A stretch of 64,000 nt of DNA from Kitasatospora atroaurantiaca (GTDB lineage: Bacteria > Actinomycetota > Actinomycetes > Streptomycetales > Streptomycetaceae), in NCBI RefSeq assembly GCF_007828955.1, contig NZ_VIVR01000001.1, positions 6,076,001-6,140,000 on the forward strand, given 5' to 3'. The first letter of the stretch is position 1, and each line of letters opens with the position of its first letter. Under the pieces are notes generated by a model that saw nothing but the letters and a program-made list of their open reading frames with translations, searched no databases and was not told the origin of the DNA. A program made the position numbers and the translations under genes. This document shows positions 44,644 through 52,249 of the stretch, one piece after another.

Positions 44644-45516
44644 ATGACCCACCGACGCTGGTTCACCCCGTGGCTGCTGGTGGCGCCCGCGCTGGTCTGG
44701 CTGGCGGTCTTCAACATCTGGCCGTCCGTCAACACGGTGATCCTGTCCTTCACCAACGCCAAGCCGCTGGGCGGCGGGCACTTCGTCGGCCTCGACAACT
44801 TCCACCGGGCGCTGACCGACGACCAGTTGGTCGATGCCCTGCTCAACAGCATCGTCTACATGCTGGTCTGCCTGCCGTTGCTGACTCTGCTGCCGCTGCT
44901 GATGGCGGTGCTGGTGGAGAAGAAGCTGCCCGGCATCACCTTCTTCCGCACCGCCTTCTACACCCCGGTCATCGCCTCAGCGGTCGTGGTCGCGCTGATC
45001 TGGGGCTGGGTGCTCGACGACCGCGGTCTGGTCAACGGCGTCACCCAGCAACTAGGCCTGGCAGGCGGTCCGTTGCCCTTCCTCACCGACCGCTGGCTGC
45101 TGCTGTTCAGTGCCATCGGCCTGACCGTGTGGAAGGGCCTCGGGTACTACATGGTGATCTACCTGTCCGCCCTCGGGAACGTCGGCCGCGAACTCCACGA
45201 GGCCGCAGCCGTCGACGGCGCCGGAGCGGTGCGCCGGTTCTACCACGTGACCCTGCCCGGCGTGCGCAGCACCATGCTGCTGGTCTCCGTGCTCATCTCG
45301 GTCTCGGCCCTGCGGGTCTTCTCCGAGCTGTACATCCTCTCCGACGGCACGGGCGGTCCCGGCGGCCGCGACATGTCGGTGGTGATGCTCATCCAGATGT
45401 ACAGCCGCGGCTTCACCGGCCATCTCGGCTACGCGTCCGCGCTCAGCCTGCTGCTGTTCGCCGTGACGATCGGCCCGATGCTCCTGCTGCTGCGGCTCAA
45501 CCGGAAGGCGGCCTGA
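44644..45516 (+). CDS. ABC sugar transporter permease (MalF type)
   Basis: 290 residues from an ATG at 44644 (GGGAGG nine bases upstream). Six predicted transmembrane segments, starting WLLVAPALVWLAVFNIWPSV. The cytoplasmic EAA loop that contacts the ATPase is EAAAVDGAGAVRRF near residue 185. The pair of permeases lacks a dedicated ATPase gene; in streptomycetes a shared MsiK-type ATPase usually energises such importers. Confidence 0.92.
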   Translation: MTHRRWFTPWLLVAPALVWLAVFNIWPSVNTVILSFTNAKPLGGGHFVGLDNFHRALTDDQLVDALLNSIVYMLVCLPLLTLLPLLMAVLVEKKLPGITFFRTAFYTPVIASAVVVALIWGWVLDDRGLVNGVTQQLGLAGGPLPFLTDRWLLLFSAIGLTVWKGLGYYMVIYLSALGNVGRELHEAAAVDGAGAVRRFYHVTLPGVRSTMLLVSVLISVSALRVFSELYILSDGTGGPGGRDMSVVMLIQMYSRGFTGHLGYASALSLLLFAVTIGPMLLLLRLNRKAA

Positions 45517-45518
45517 CG

Positions 45519-46370
45519 ATGGCCCGACGCGCTCGCGGCTTCAGCACCACCCCGCCGGCCGAGAAGGCGCTCCGCTACCTGCTGCTGGCCGTGGTGCTGC
45601 TGCTGACCATCGGGCCCTTCCTCTGGCAGCTGTCCACCTCGCTCAAGGGGCCGGCCGAGGACATCTACACCCAGCACCCGAGCCTGCTGCCGGCCGGCCC
45701 CACGCTGGACAACTACGCCAAGGTCGCCCGGACCGTCCCGGTGTGGGACTACGCGGCCAACTCCCTGGTCGTGGCGGCGATCACCGTCCTGGGCAACACC
45801 CTCGGGGCCACCGCCGCAGGCTTCGCGCTGGCCCGGCTGCGCTTCCGTGGCGCGAGGATCGCCCTCGGGCTCTTCCTCGCCACGCTGGTCCTCCCGGGTG
45901 AGGTCACCATCGTGTCCCAGTACGTGACGGTCCGCAGCCTCGGTCTCGCCGACACACTCGTGGGTGTGGCGCTGCCCGGAGCCATCGGCATGCTCAACGT
46001 GCTGCTGATGCGTACCGCCTTCCTGGCCGTCCCGCCCGACCTGGACGCGGCCGCCATCGTCGACGGAGCCACCGTCTGGCAGCGGCTGGTCCACATCGGC
46101 CTGCCGAACGTCCGCGGGATGCTCAGCGTCGTCGTCATCTTCGCGTTCATCGGTGCCTGGGACGACTTCCTGTGGCCGCTGATCGTGCTCACGGACCCGG
46201 ACAAGTACACGCTCACCGTCGGCCTGCAGTACCTGAACGGCACGTTCAGCGCCAACCCGCGCCTGATCGCGGCCGGCACGATGATCGCCTTCCTGCCCAT
46301 CGTGATCGTGTTCGGCGTGCTTCAGCGCTTCTTCTTCAAGGGTGTGGAAGAGGGAGCGGTCAAAGGCTGA
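45519..46370 (+). CDS. ABC sugar transporter permease (MalG type)
   Basis: 283 residues, ATG two bases after the first permease stop. Begins with a basic cytoplasmic tail and a first membrane segment YLLLAVVLLLTIGPFLWQLS; about six membrane segments in all. The EAA loop is AAIVDGATVWQRLVHIGLP. Forms the heterodimeric channel with the MalF-type partner. It ends 28 bp before the beta-mannosidase start. Confidence 0.92.
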   Translation: MARRARGFSTTPPAEKALRYLLLAVVLLLTIGPFLWQLSTSLKGPAEDIYTQHPSLLPAGPTLDNYAKVARTVPVWDYAANSLVVAAITVLGNTLGATAAGFALARLRFRGARIALGLFLATLVLPGEVTIVSQYVTVRSLGLADTLVGVALPGAIGMLNVLLMRTAFLAVPPDLDAAAIVDGATVWQRLVHIGLPNVRGMLSVVVIFAFIGAWDDFLWPLIVLTDPDKYTLTVGLQYLNGTFSANPRLIAAGTMIAFLPIVIVFGVLQRFFFKGVEEGAVKG

Positions 46371-46398
46371 GGCCAGGCCCCTACCGAGGAGAACCCAC

Positions 46399-48798
46399 TT
46401 GAGCACCTTCCGTGCCCTGCACGAGGGTTGGACCCTGACCGCCGTCTCCCACGACACCCGGATCGCCGGGGTGCCCGCCACCGTGCCGGGGTGTGTGCAC
46501 ACCGACCTGCTGGCCGCCGGGCTCATCGACGACCCCTACCTCGACGACAACGAGAGCCGGCTGTCGTGGATCGGCCGCACGGCGTGGGAGTACCGGACGG
46601 CGTTCACCTGGAGCGGCGACGCGCACGAGCGCACCGACCTGGTCTGCGAGGGTCTGGACACCGTTGCCACGCTCACCCTCAACGGCGTGCGTATCGGCAG
46701 CACTGCCAACCAGCACCGCTCGTACCGCTTCCCGGTACGGCACCTGCTCCGGGCGGGCGAGAACACCCTCCACATCCGCTTCGCCTCCGCGTACGCCTAC
46801 GCCGAGGCGCAGCGGGCCGCCCTGGGCGACCGGCCGGGCGCCTACACCGAGCCGTACCAGTTCATCCGCAAGATGGCCTGCAACTTCGGCTGGGACTGGG
46901 GGCCGACCCTGGTCACCGCCGGGATCTGGCGGCCCATCGGCCTGGAGAGCTGGAGCGGTGCCCGCCTCGCCGAGGTCCGGCCCGTGCTCACCGTGGACGA
47001 GAACCACGACGGGCGGGTCGAGGTCGAGGTGCGGATCGACCGCACCGACGAGCGTCCGCGCACGGTGACCGCGGAGATCGCCGGAGTCCGCGCCGTGGCG
47101 CGGCCGGCACCCGGCGAGCGGACTGCCCGGCTCGTGCTGCGGGTGCCCGCCCCCGCCCTGTGGTGGCCGCGCGGCCTGGGCGCCCAGGCCCGGTACGAGC
47201 TGAACGTCGGACTCGGCGGCGAGACCTGGTCCAGGACGGTGGGGTTCCGCAGCGTCACCCTCGACCGGGAGACCTTCACCCTGGCCGTCAACGGCACACC
47301 GGTGCAGGTCCGCGGCGCCAACTGGATCCCCGACGACTGCTTCCCGGCCCGTGTCACGCGCTCGCGGCTGGCCGAACGGCTCCAGCAGGCCGCGGCGGCG
47401 AACGTCAACCTCCTGCGGGTGTGGGGCGGCGGCCTGTACGAGAGCGAGGACTTCTACGACCTCGCCGACTCGGCGGGCCTGATGGTCTGGCAGGACTTCC
47501 CCTTCGCCTGCGCCGCCTACCCGGAGGAGGAGCCGTTCCGCTCCGAGGTCGAGGCCGAGGCCCGCGAGAACATCGCCCGGCTCGCCCGCCATCCGGCCCT
47601 GGTCCTGTGGTGCGGAAACAACGAGAACATCGAGGCCCACGCCGACTGGGGCTGGCAGGCCGAGCTCGCCGGCCGGAGCTGGGGTGCCGGGTACTACTAC
47701 GACCTGCTGCCCCGCCTGGTGGCCGAGCTCGACCCGACGCGCCCGTACTGGCCCGGCAGCCCCTACTCGGGCAGTCCGGCCCTGCCGCCGAACGACCCGG
47801 CGCACGGCACCATCCACATCTGGGACGTGTGGAACCGCGAGGACTACACCCGCTACGCCGCCTACACGCCCCGCTTCGTCGCCGAGTTCGGCTTCCAGGG
47901 GCCGCCCGCGCACGCCACCCTGCGCCGCGCGGTGAGTGGCGAACTCACCCTTGATGCACCGCTGGTGATGCACCATCAGAAGGCCGAAGGCGGCGCCGGC
48001 AAGCTGCTCCGCGGCCTCCGCGGTCATCTGCCGCAGCCCGAGGGCTACGAGGACTGGCACTACCTCACCCAGCTCAACCAGGCCCGCGCCGTCGCCTTCG
48101 GCATCGAGCACTTTCGGGCCCTGGCCCCGTACTGCCGTGGCACCGTCGTCTGGCAGCTCAACGACTGCTGGCCGGTGACCTCCTGGGCCGCGATCGACGG
48201 TGACGGCCGCCGCAAGCCGCTCTGGTATGCCCTGCGGCGGGTGTACGCCGACCGGCTCCTCACCGTGCGGGACGGCGTGGTCGCGGTGGTCAACGACAGC
48301 GACCGGCCCTGGTCCGGCGAGCTGTCGGTCGTCCGGCACCGCCTCGACGGTGAGCCGCTGGCCAAGGAAGCCGTCGAGGTCGCCGTCGCCGCCCGCAGTG
48401 TGCTCCGGGTGCCGGTGCCCGCCACGGTGGCCGTGCCGTCCGAGCCGTCCGCCGAGCTGCTCGTGGTCTCCCTCGACGGGCTGCGCACCGTCGCCTTCTT
48501 CGCCGAGGACGTCGCGGTGGACTTCCCCCCGGCGCGTTACGAGGCACATGCCGACCCGGCCGACGGCGGCTACCGGGTGACCGTGACCGCCCGTACGGTG
48601 CTGCGCGACCTGGCGCTCTTCCCCGACAGGCTCGACCCGGCCGCCTCGGTGGACGACATGCTGGTCACCCTGCTGCCGGGGGAGAGCGCCACCTTCCACG
48701 TGGCGACGGGGCGGGAGCTCGACCTGTCGGCGCTGGTGTCGCCGCCCGTGCTGCGGTGCGTCAACGAGAAGCGGTGGGCGGGGGTGACCGCAGGCTGA
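46399..48798 (+). CDS. GH2 beta-mannosidase
   Basis: 799 residues from a TTG at 46399 with GAGGAG seven bases upstream; the frame opens earlier at 46342 inside the permease gene, which is less likely. A GH2 jelly-roll domain (RTAWEYRTAFTWSG), an Ig-like domain and a TIM barrel are present. The acid/base is E409 in CGNNENIEA and the nucleophile E496 in FVAEFGFQG. FNFGWDWGP-like CNFGWDWGPTLVTAGIWRPI is a beta-mannosidase hallmark. It has no signal peptide, so it acts on imported Man-beta-1,4-GlcNAc or beta-mannosides, completing N-glycan core breakdown after GH85 and GH38. Confidence 0.94.
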   Translation: MSTFRALHEGWTLTAVSHDTRIAGVPATVPGCVHTDLLAAGLIDDPYLDDNESRLSWIGRTAWEYRTAFTWSGDAHERTDLVCEGLDTVATLTLNGVRIGSTANQHRSYRFPVRHLLRAGENTLHIRFASAYAYAEAQRAALGDRPGAYTEPYQFIRKMACNFGWDWGPTLVTAGIWRPIGLESWSGARLAEVRPVLTVDENHDGRVEVEVRIDRTDERPRTVTAEIAGVRAVARPAPGERTARLVLRVPAPALWWPRGLGAQARYELNVGLGGETWSRTVGFRSVTLDRETFTLAVNGTPVQVRGANWIPDDCFPARVTRSRLAERLQQAAAANVNLLRVWGGGLYESEDFYDLADSAGLMVWQDFPFACAAYPEEEPFRSEVEAEARENIARLARHPALVLWCGNNENIEAHADWGWQAELAGRSWGAGYYYDLLPRLVAELDPTRPYWPGSPYSGSPALPPNDPAHGTIHIWDVWNREDYTRYAAYTPRFVAEFGFQGPPAHATLRRAVSGELTLDAPLVMHHQKAEGGAGKLLRGLRGHLPQPEGYEDWHYLTQLNQARAVAFGIEHFRALAPYCRGTVVWQLNDCWPVTSWAAIDGDGRRKPLWYALRRVYADRLLTVRDGVVAVVNDSDRPWSGELSVVRHRLDGEPLAKEAVEVAVAARSVLRVPVPATVAVPSEPSAELLVVSLDGLRTVAFFAEDVAVDFPPARYEAHADPADGGYRVTVTARTVLRDLALFPDRLDPAASVDDMLVTLLPGESATFHVATGRELDLSALVSPPVLRCVNEKRWAGVTAG

Positions 48799-48867
48799 TC
48801 GGGGGCTCTGGAAGGTTACCGAGGCGCAGGGGCTTCACAGCGGGCCCGACGGCCACTACGGTCGCCG

Positions 48868-48884
48868 AACTAACAAAGTTAGTT
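48868..48884. promoter_or_regulatory. Perfect inverted repeat upstream of the agmatine deiminase-like gene
   Basis: AACTAAC-AAA-GTTAGTT, a 7-3-7 perfect palindrome, 22 bp before the start codon. AT-rich in a GC-rich background, as for a TetR- or MarR-type operator. No regulator gene is adjacent. Confidence 0.55.
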
Positions 48885-48905
48885 TCGGTTTCCGAGGAGT
48901 CTCCG

Positions 48906-50075
48906 ATGACTGTTTCCCCCATCGCCGGCCGGCCCGTCAGCAGACGGCGCTTCCTGACCGCCTCCGCCGCCGTCGCCGCTGCGGCCACCACGGCCACCAC
49001 GGCCACCACGGCCACCGTGGTCGGCGCCGGAGCGGGCCGCGCAGCCGCTGCCACCTACAACGGCAAGAAGTACACAGTGCCGGGCGAGTGGGCCCCGCAC
49101 GCGCGCTGCATCATGGCCTTCCCCTGGGACGCCGGCGACGGCTGGGGCCAGAAGCTGCACCTGGTCCAGGACGAGGTCGCGAACATTGCCCGCAGCATCG
49201 CCCGCTTCGAACCCGTGACCATGTTCGCCAAGCCCGGCACGGCCAACTTCGTCCAGCAGCAGGTCGGCCCGACGGTCACCGTGGTCGAATACCCCATCAA
49301 CGACTGCTGGACCAGGGACACCGCAGCCATCTTCGGCCTGGACCAGCCGGGCAAGAAGCTCCTCGGGCTCGACTTCGGGTTCAACGGCTGGGGCAACAAG
49401 TACCCGTACGACAAGGACGACTTCCTGCCGGTCGGCGTCTGCGACTACCTGGCCGTCCCCCGGCTGCCGGTCGGCATGGTGCTCGAGGGCGGCTCGGTCC
49501 TCCAGGACGGACAGGGCACGCTCATCGCGACCACGGAGTGTCTGCTCAATCCCAACCGCAACCCCGGTATGACGCAGGCCCAGATCGAGGCGGCGCTGCT
49601 GGACGCCTTCGGGGCGACCAAGATGATCTGCCTCCCCTACGGCCTGTACGGGGACGACATCACCAACGGGCACGTCGACCTGGTGGCGGCCTACGTCGGC
49701 CCGGCCCGGCTGCTCATCAACACCCAGCCCGACCCGGGCGACCCCAACCACGACCGGCTGAACGCCAACAAGGCCGTCCTGCAGGCCTCGACCGATGCTC
49801 TCGGCCGCCCCTTCCAGCTGACGGAGATGCCGTACCTTCCCAAGTTCACCGTGGGCACCGACGAGGTGATCACCTTCAGCTACACCAACTTCTACCCGAC
49901 CGCCGCCGGCATCGTCGTCCCCACCACGAACATCCCCTCCTCCGACAACGCCGCCCTCGCCGTGATCCAGGGGCTGTTCCCCGGGAGGGAGATCGTCGGA
50001 GCGCCCGCGACCACGCTCGCATGGGGTGGCGGCGGGGTCCACTGCATCACCCAGCAGGTGCCCGCGACCTCGTGA
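48906..50075 (+). CDS. Tat-exported agmatine deiminase/peptidylarginine deiminase family protein
   Basis: 389 residues from an ATG at 48906 (GAGGAGTC upstream). The signal peptide has the twin-arginine motif SRRRFLTA (residues 12-19) and an Ala/Thr repeat tract. The mature part is a pentein-fold guanidino-modifying enzyme: EWAPHARCIMAFPWD, NDCWTRDTAAIFG, NGHVDLVAAYV (His and Asp), and GGGGVHCITQQ with the nucleophile C380. The usual member is a cytoplasmic agmatine deiminase (agmatine to N-carbamoylputrescine). Export suggests instead extracellular agmatine scavenging or a role like the secreted Porphyromonas peptidylarginine deiminase, which belongs to the same family. Confidence 0.85.
   Translation: MTVSPIAGRPVSRRRFLTASAAVAAAATTATTATTATVVGAGAGRAAAATYNGKKYTVPGEWAPHARCIMAFPWDAGDGWGQKLHLVQDEVANIARSIARFEPVTMFAKPGTANFVQQQVGPTVTVVEYPINDCWTRDTAAIFGLDQPGKKLLGLDFGFNGWGNKYPYDKDDFLPVGVCDYLAVPRLPVGMVLEGGSVLQDGQGTLIATTECLLNPNRNPGMTQAQIEAALLDAFGATKMICLPYGLYGDDITNGHVDLVAAYVGPARLLINTQPDPGDPNHDRLNANKAVLQASTDALGRPFQLTEMPYLPKFTVGTDEVITFSYTNFYPTAAGIVVPTTNIPSSDNAALAVIQGLFPGREIVGAPATTLAWGGGGVHCITQQVPATS
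48984..49019. repeat. 9-bp tandem repeat in the Tat signal peptide
   Basis: GCCACCACG is repeated three times from 48984 to 49010, followed by a degenerate fourth unit to 49019. It encodes Ala-Thr-Thr repeats in the hydrophobic region; unit number may vary between strains without a frameshift. Confidence 0.75.
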
Positions 50076-50082
50076 GCGGAGC

Positions 50083-50727
50083 TCACGCCTCCTTGGCCGG
50101 CGGGTCGATGCGGGCGCGGTCCCGTCCGATGGCGAAGAAGGCCGCGATCGCATCGGCCCCGGCGAGCTCGCTCATCGGGCGGGTCGCGCCGAACGGGGCG
50201 TTCCAGAAGTCGCCGTCGCGCCTGGTCCACGGGCCGACGTAGGCGTACGGCTCCCGCGAGTACGCGTCGCCGGGCGAGACCCCGTAGTTCACTTCGTCCA
50301 CGGTGATGCCGAGGTCGAAGTGTTCGGGCCAGAGCACGGGTTGCTGGTCGGGGGCGAAGAGCCGCAGGGCGGTGTCTCCCTCGGCGAAGCGGCCCAGCAG
50401 CAGGCCTGCGGCGGCCGGGTCGAAGCTGAGCACCTTCGTCGGGTCGGCGCCGGAACCCTCGGCGTACAGCCCGGCGGGCGCCCCGGCCTCGATGCCGAGG
50501 GCGTCCCCCAGGGACGTGCAGGTGGCGCCCTGCAACGCCAGGCGCCGGTCACCGGCGACGAGTTCGGCCCCCTCGACCCGCAGGGCCGGTTCGGCGACGG
50601 TGGCGAAGCCTCCCGGCTGTACCCGGAGCCTGATCGTGCCGCTCGCCCGGTACTGCGGTCCGGCCAGGAGCAGTTCGGCCACAGCGTGCAGTGCCTGCCG
50701 CGCCACCACGAGCCTTGCGGTCACCAC
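50083..50727 (-). CDS. Uncharacterised protein
   Basis: 214 residues from a GTG at 50727 (GGAGGAAACC upstream; a second GTG one codon later also fits). I recognise no domain. The sequence has a first half rich in beta strands (GTIRLRVQPGGFATVAEPAL, RVEGAELVAGD) and a second half with FDLGITVDEVNYGVSPGDAY and EPYAYVGPWTRRDGDFWNAP. No signal peptide or membrane segment. The family looks actinobacterial and cytoplasmic. Convergent with the agmatine deiminase-like gene, 71 bp downstream of the glycosyltransferase on the same strand. Confidence 0.6.
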   Translation of the reverse strand: MVTARLVVARQALHAVAELLLAGPQYRASGTIRLRVQPGGFATVAEPALRVEGAELVAGDRRLALQGATCTSLGDALGIEAGAPAGLYAEGSGADPTKVLSFDPAAAGLLLGRFAEGDTALRLFAPDQQPVLWPEHFDLGITVDEVNYGVSPGDAYSREPYAYVGPWTRRDGDFWNAPFGATRPMSELAGADAIAAFFAIGRDRARIDPPAKEA

Positions 50728-50798
50728 GGTTTCCTCCAGAGGGTCGGGATGCCTACGGTACGTCCCGGCAGGTGCCTCGGCCGGTGAATGACGAGGTG

Positions 50799-52055
50799 TC
50801 AGCCCGCCGAGATCCGTGCCGCGAGCTCGAGGACGTCGGCTGCTCCGTCCTCGGCTCCGATCCGGTCGGCCACTTCCCGTGCCCGTACCCGATATGCCGG
50901 CTCGTCCACGGCCCGCCGCAGCCCTACGGCCAGCCGCTCGGCGGACAGCCGGCGCAGCGGTACGGGCCCCGGGCTCACTCCCAGGGCCGTCAGCCGGGTG
51001 GCCCAGAACGTGGCGTCCAGCTGCGCCGGGACGGGCACCGCCGGTACGCCCGCACGGAGCCCGGCGGCCGTGGTGCCCGCGCCCGCGTGGTGCACCACGG
51101 CCGCCATCCGAGGGAACAGCCACGCGTGGGGTACCTCGTCGACCACCAGGACGTCCCGGCTCTCGACGGACAGGCCGGACCATCCCCGCTGGACCACGGC
51201 CCGCAGGCGGGCGGTGCGCAGGGCGGCCGTGATGACTTCGCCCAGGCGGCCGGGGTCGGCCACGACGAGGCTGCCGAACCCCACGTAGACCGGCGGCGGG
51301 CCCGCCCGGAGAAAGTCGGCAAGCTGTGCCGGGGGCTGCCAGTCGGCCGGGGTGTGCGGCCACCAGTAGCCGGACACCCGGGCGGACGGCGCCCAGTCGG
51401 CGGGCCGTGGCACCACCGAGGGCGAGAAGCCGTGCAGGACGGGCCAGGCCTGCCGGGCATGGCGGCGGCGCAGGCCGGCCGCGGTCCGGGCGGGGAGGCC
51501 GAGCTGTCGGCGCAGGTCGCGTACCGCCGGAGCGAAGAGACGGTCGACGGCGAGCTGGGCGGTGTGGCCCGCCAGCAGGTTGCCCCGCCGCCCCAGCGAC
51601 GCGGACGTCCCGGCGACCACGGGGAGGAACTCGCCCGTGGGGTACAGCGGTTGGAGGAACACCCCGGCGCTCGGCAGGTCGTGAGCCTCAGCGACCGCCT
51701 GCCCCAGCGGCGCGGTCGTGGCGGCGAGCAGCAGGAGGTCGGTGCCGTGCCGGACGGCCTCGAGAATGCCCCGGCCCAGCGCCGGCATGAACCGGCGCCC
51801 CATCCGCAGCAGTTCGGCCACGGCCAGCGGCCCGGCACCCGCGCGCAGCAGGCGCTGGCCACGGTCGGAGGCGAGCTCCGACCGTGGGTCCACGGGAAGC
51901 GCGCGGAAGCCCAGCCCGGCATGCCGCGCGGCGGTCTCGAAGGTCGTGTGGGTCGCCAGCGACACCTCGTGGCCCGCCTGCGCGAGACGTCGGCCGAGGC
52001 CGATGTAGGGAGCTACATCCCCCTGGGAGCCGGCGGTCGCGATGAGGATGCGCAC
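50799..52055 (-). CDS. GT1-family glycosyltransferase (GT-B fold)
   Basis: 418 residues from a GTG at 52055. The N-terminal RILIATAGSQGDVAPYIGLG and GHEVSLATHTTFE are typical of the sterol/flavonol and vancomycin-group GT1 glycosyltransferases; the C-terminal donor-binding motif is HHAGAGTTAAGLRAGVP, followed by VPVPAQLDATFWATRL. VYVGFGSLV is the GT-B inter-domain strand. Donor is probably a UDP- or dTDP-sugar; the acceptor is unknown. No sugar-biosynthesis or aglycone genes are nearby, so it may be a stand-alone resistance- or sterol-type enzyme. Confidence 0.88.
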   Translation of the reverse strand: MRILIATAGSQGDVAPYIGLGRRLAQAGHEVSLATHTTFETAARHAGLGFRALPVDPRSELASDRGQRLLRAGAGPLAVAELLRMGRRFMPALGRGILEAVRHGTDLLLLAATTAPLGQAVAEAHDLPSAGVFLQPLYPTGEFLPVVAGTSASLGRRGNLLAGHTAQLAVDRLFAPAVRDLRRQLGLPARTAAGLRRRHARQAWPVLHGFSPSVVPRPADWAPSARVSGYWWPHTPADWQPPAQLADFLRAGPPPVYVGFGSLVVADPGRLGEVITAALRTARLRAVVQRGWSGLSVESRDVLVVDEVPHAWLFPRMAAVVHHAGAGTTAAGLRAGVPAVPVPAQLDATFWATRLTALGVSPGPVPLRRLSAERLAVGLRRAVDEPAYRVRAREVADRIGAEDGAADVLELAARISAG

Positions 52056-52150
52056 GCTGCGCAGTATCGCAACCCCGGGGCCCGATCCGTGCGATCCGGC
52101 CTGCTCCCAGGGTGTCGGGCACGTTGGGCAGCTGAGCAAGTTGCACTGTC

Positions 52151-52230
52151 CAGGGGCGCGGGGAACGGCGCGATGCGGGAGGCTACAGGCCGGTGCCTTC
52201 CGATCTCGCGCAGTTCCCCGCGCCCCCTGG
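52151..52230. repeat. Dispersed GC-rich inverted repeat, copy 3
   Basis: Left arm GGGGCGCGGGGAACGGCGCGA and right arm TCGCGCAGTTCCCCGCGCCC. Inner sequence with AGGCCGGTGCCTTCCGATC matches copy 2. It lies between two minus-strand genes, downstream of the phospholipase D-type gene. Confidence 0.75.
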
Positions 52231-52249
52231 GATGCCCGCCCATGATCGG

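Noticed and set aside
46381..48699. 772-residue minus-strand frame opposite the beta-mannosidase
   Set aside because: Antisense shadow typical of high-GC DNA; the GH2 motifs are on the plus strand.
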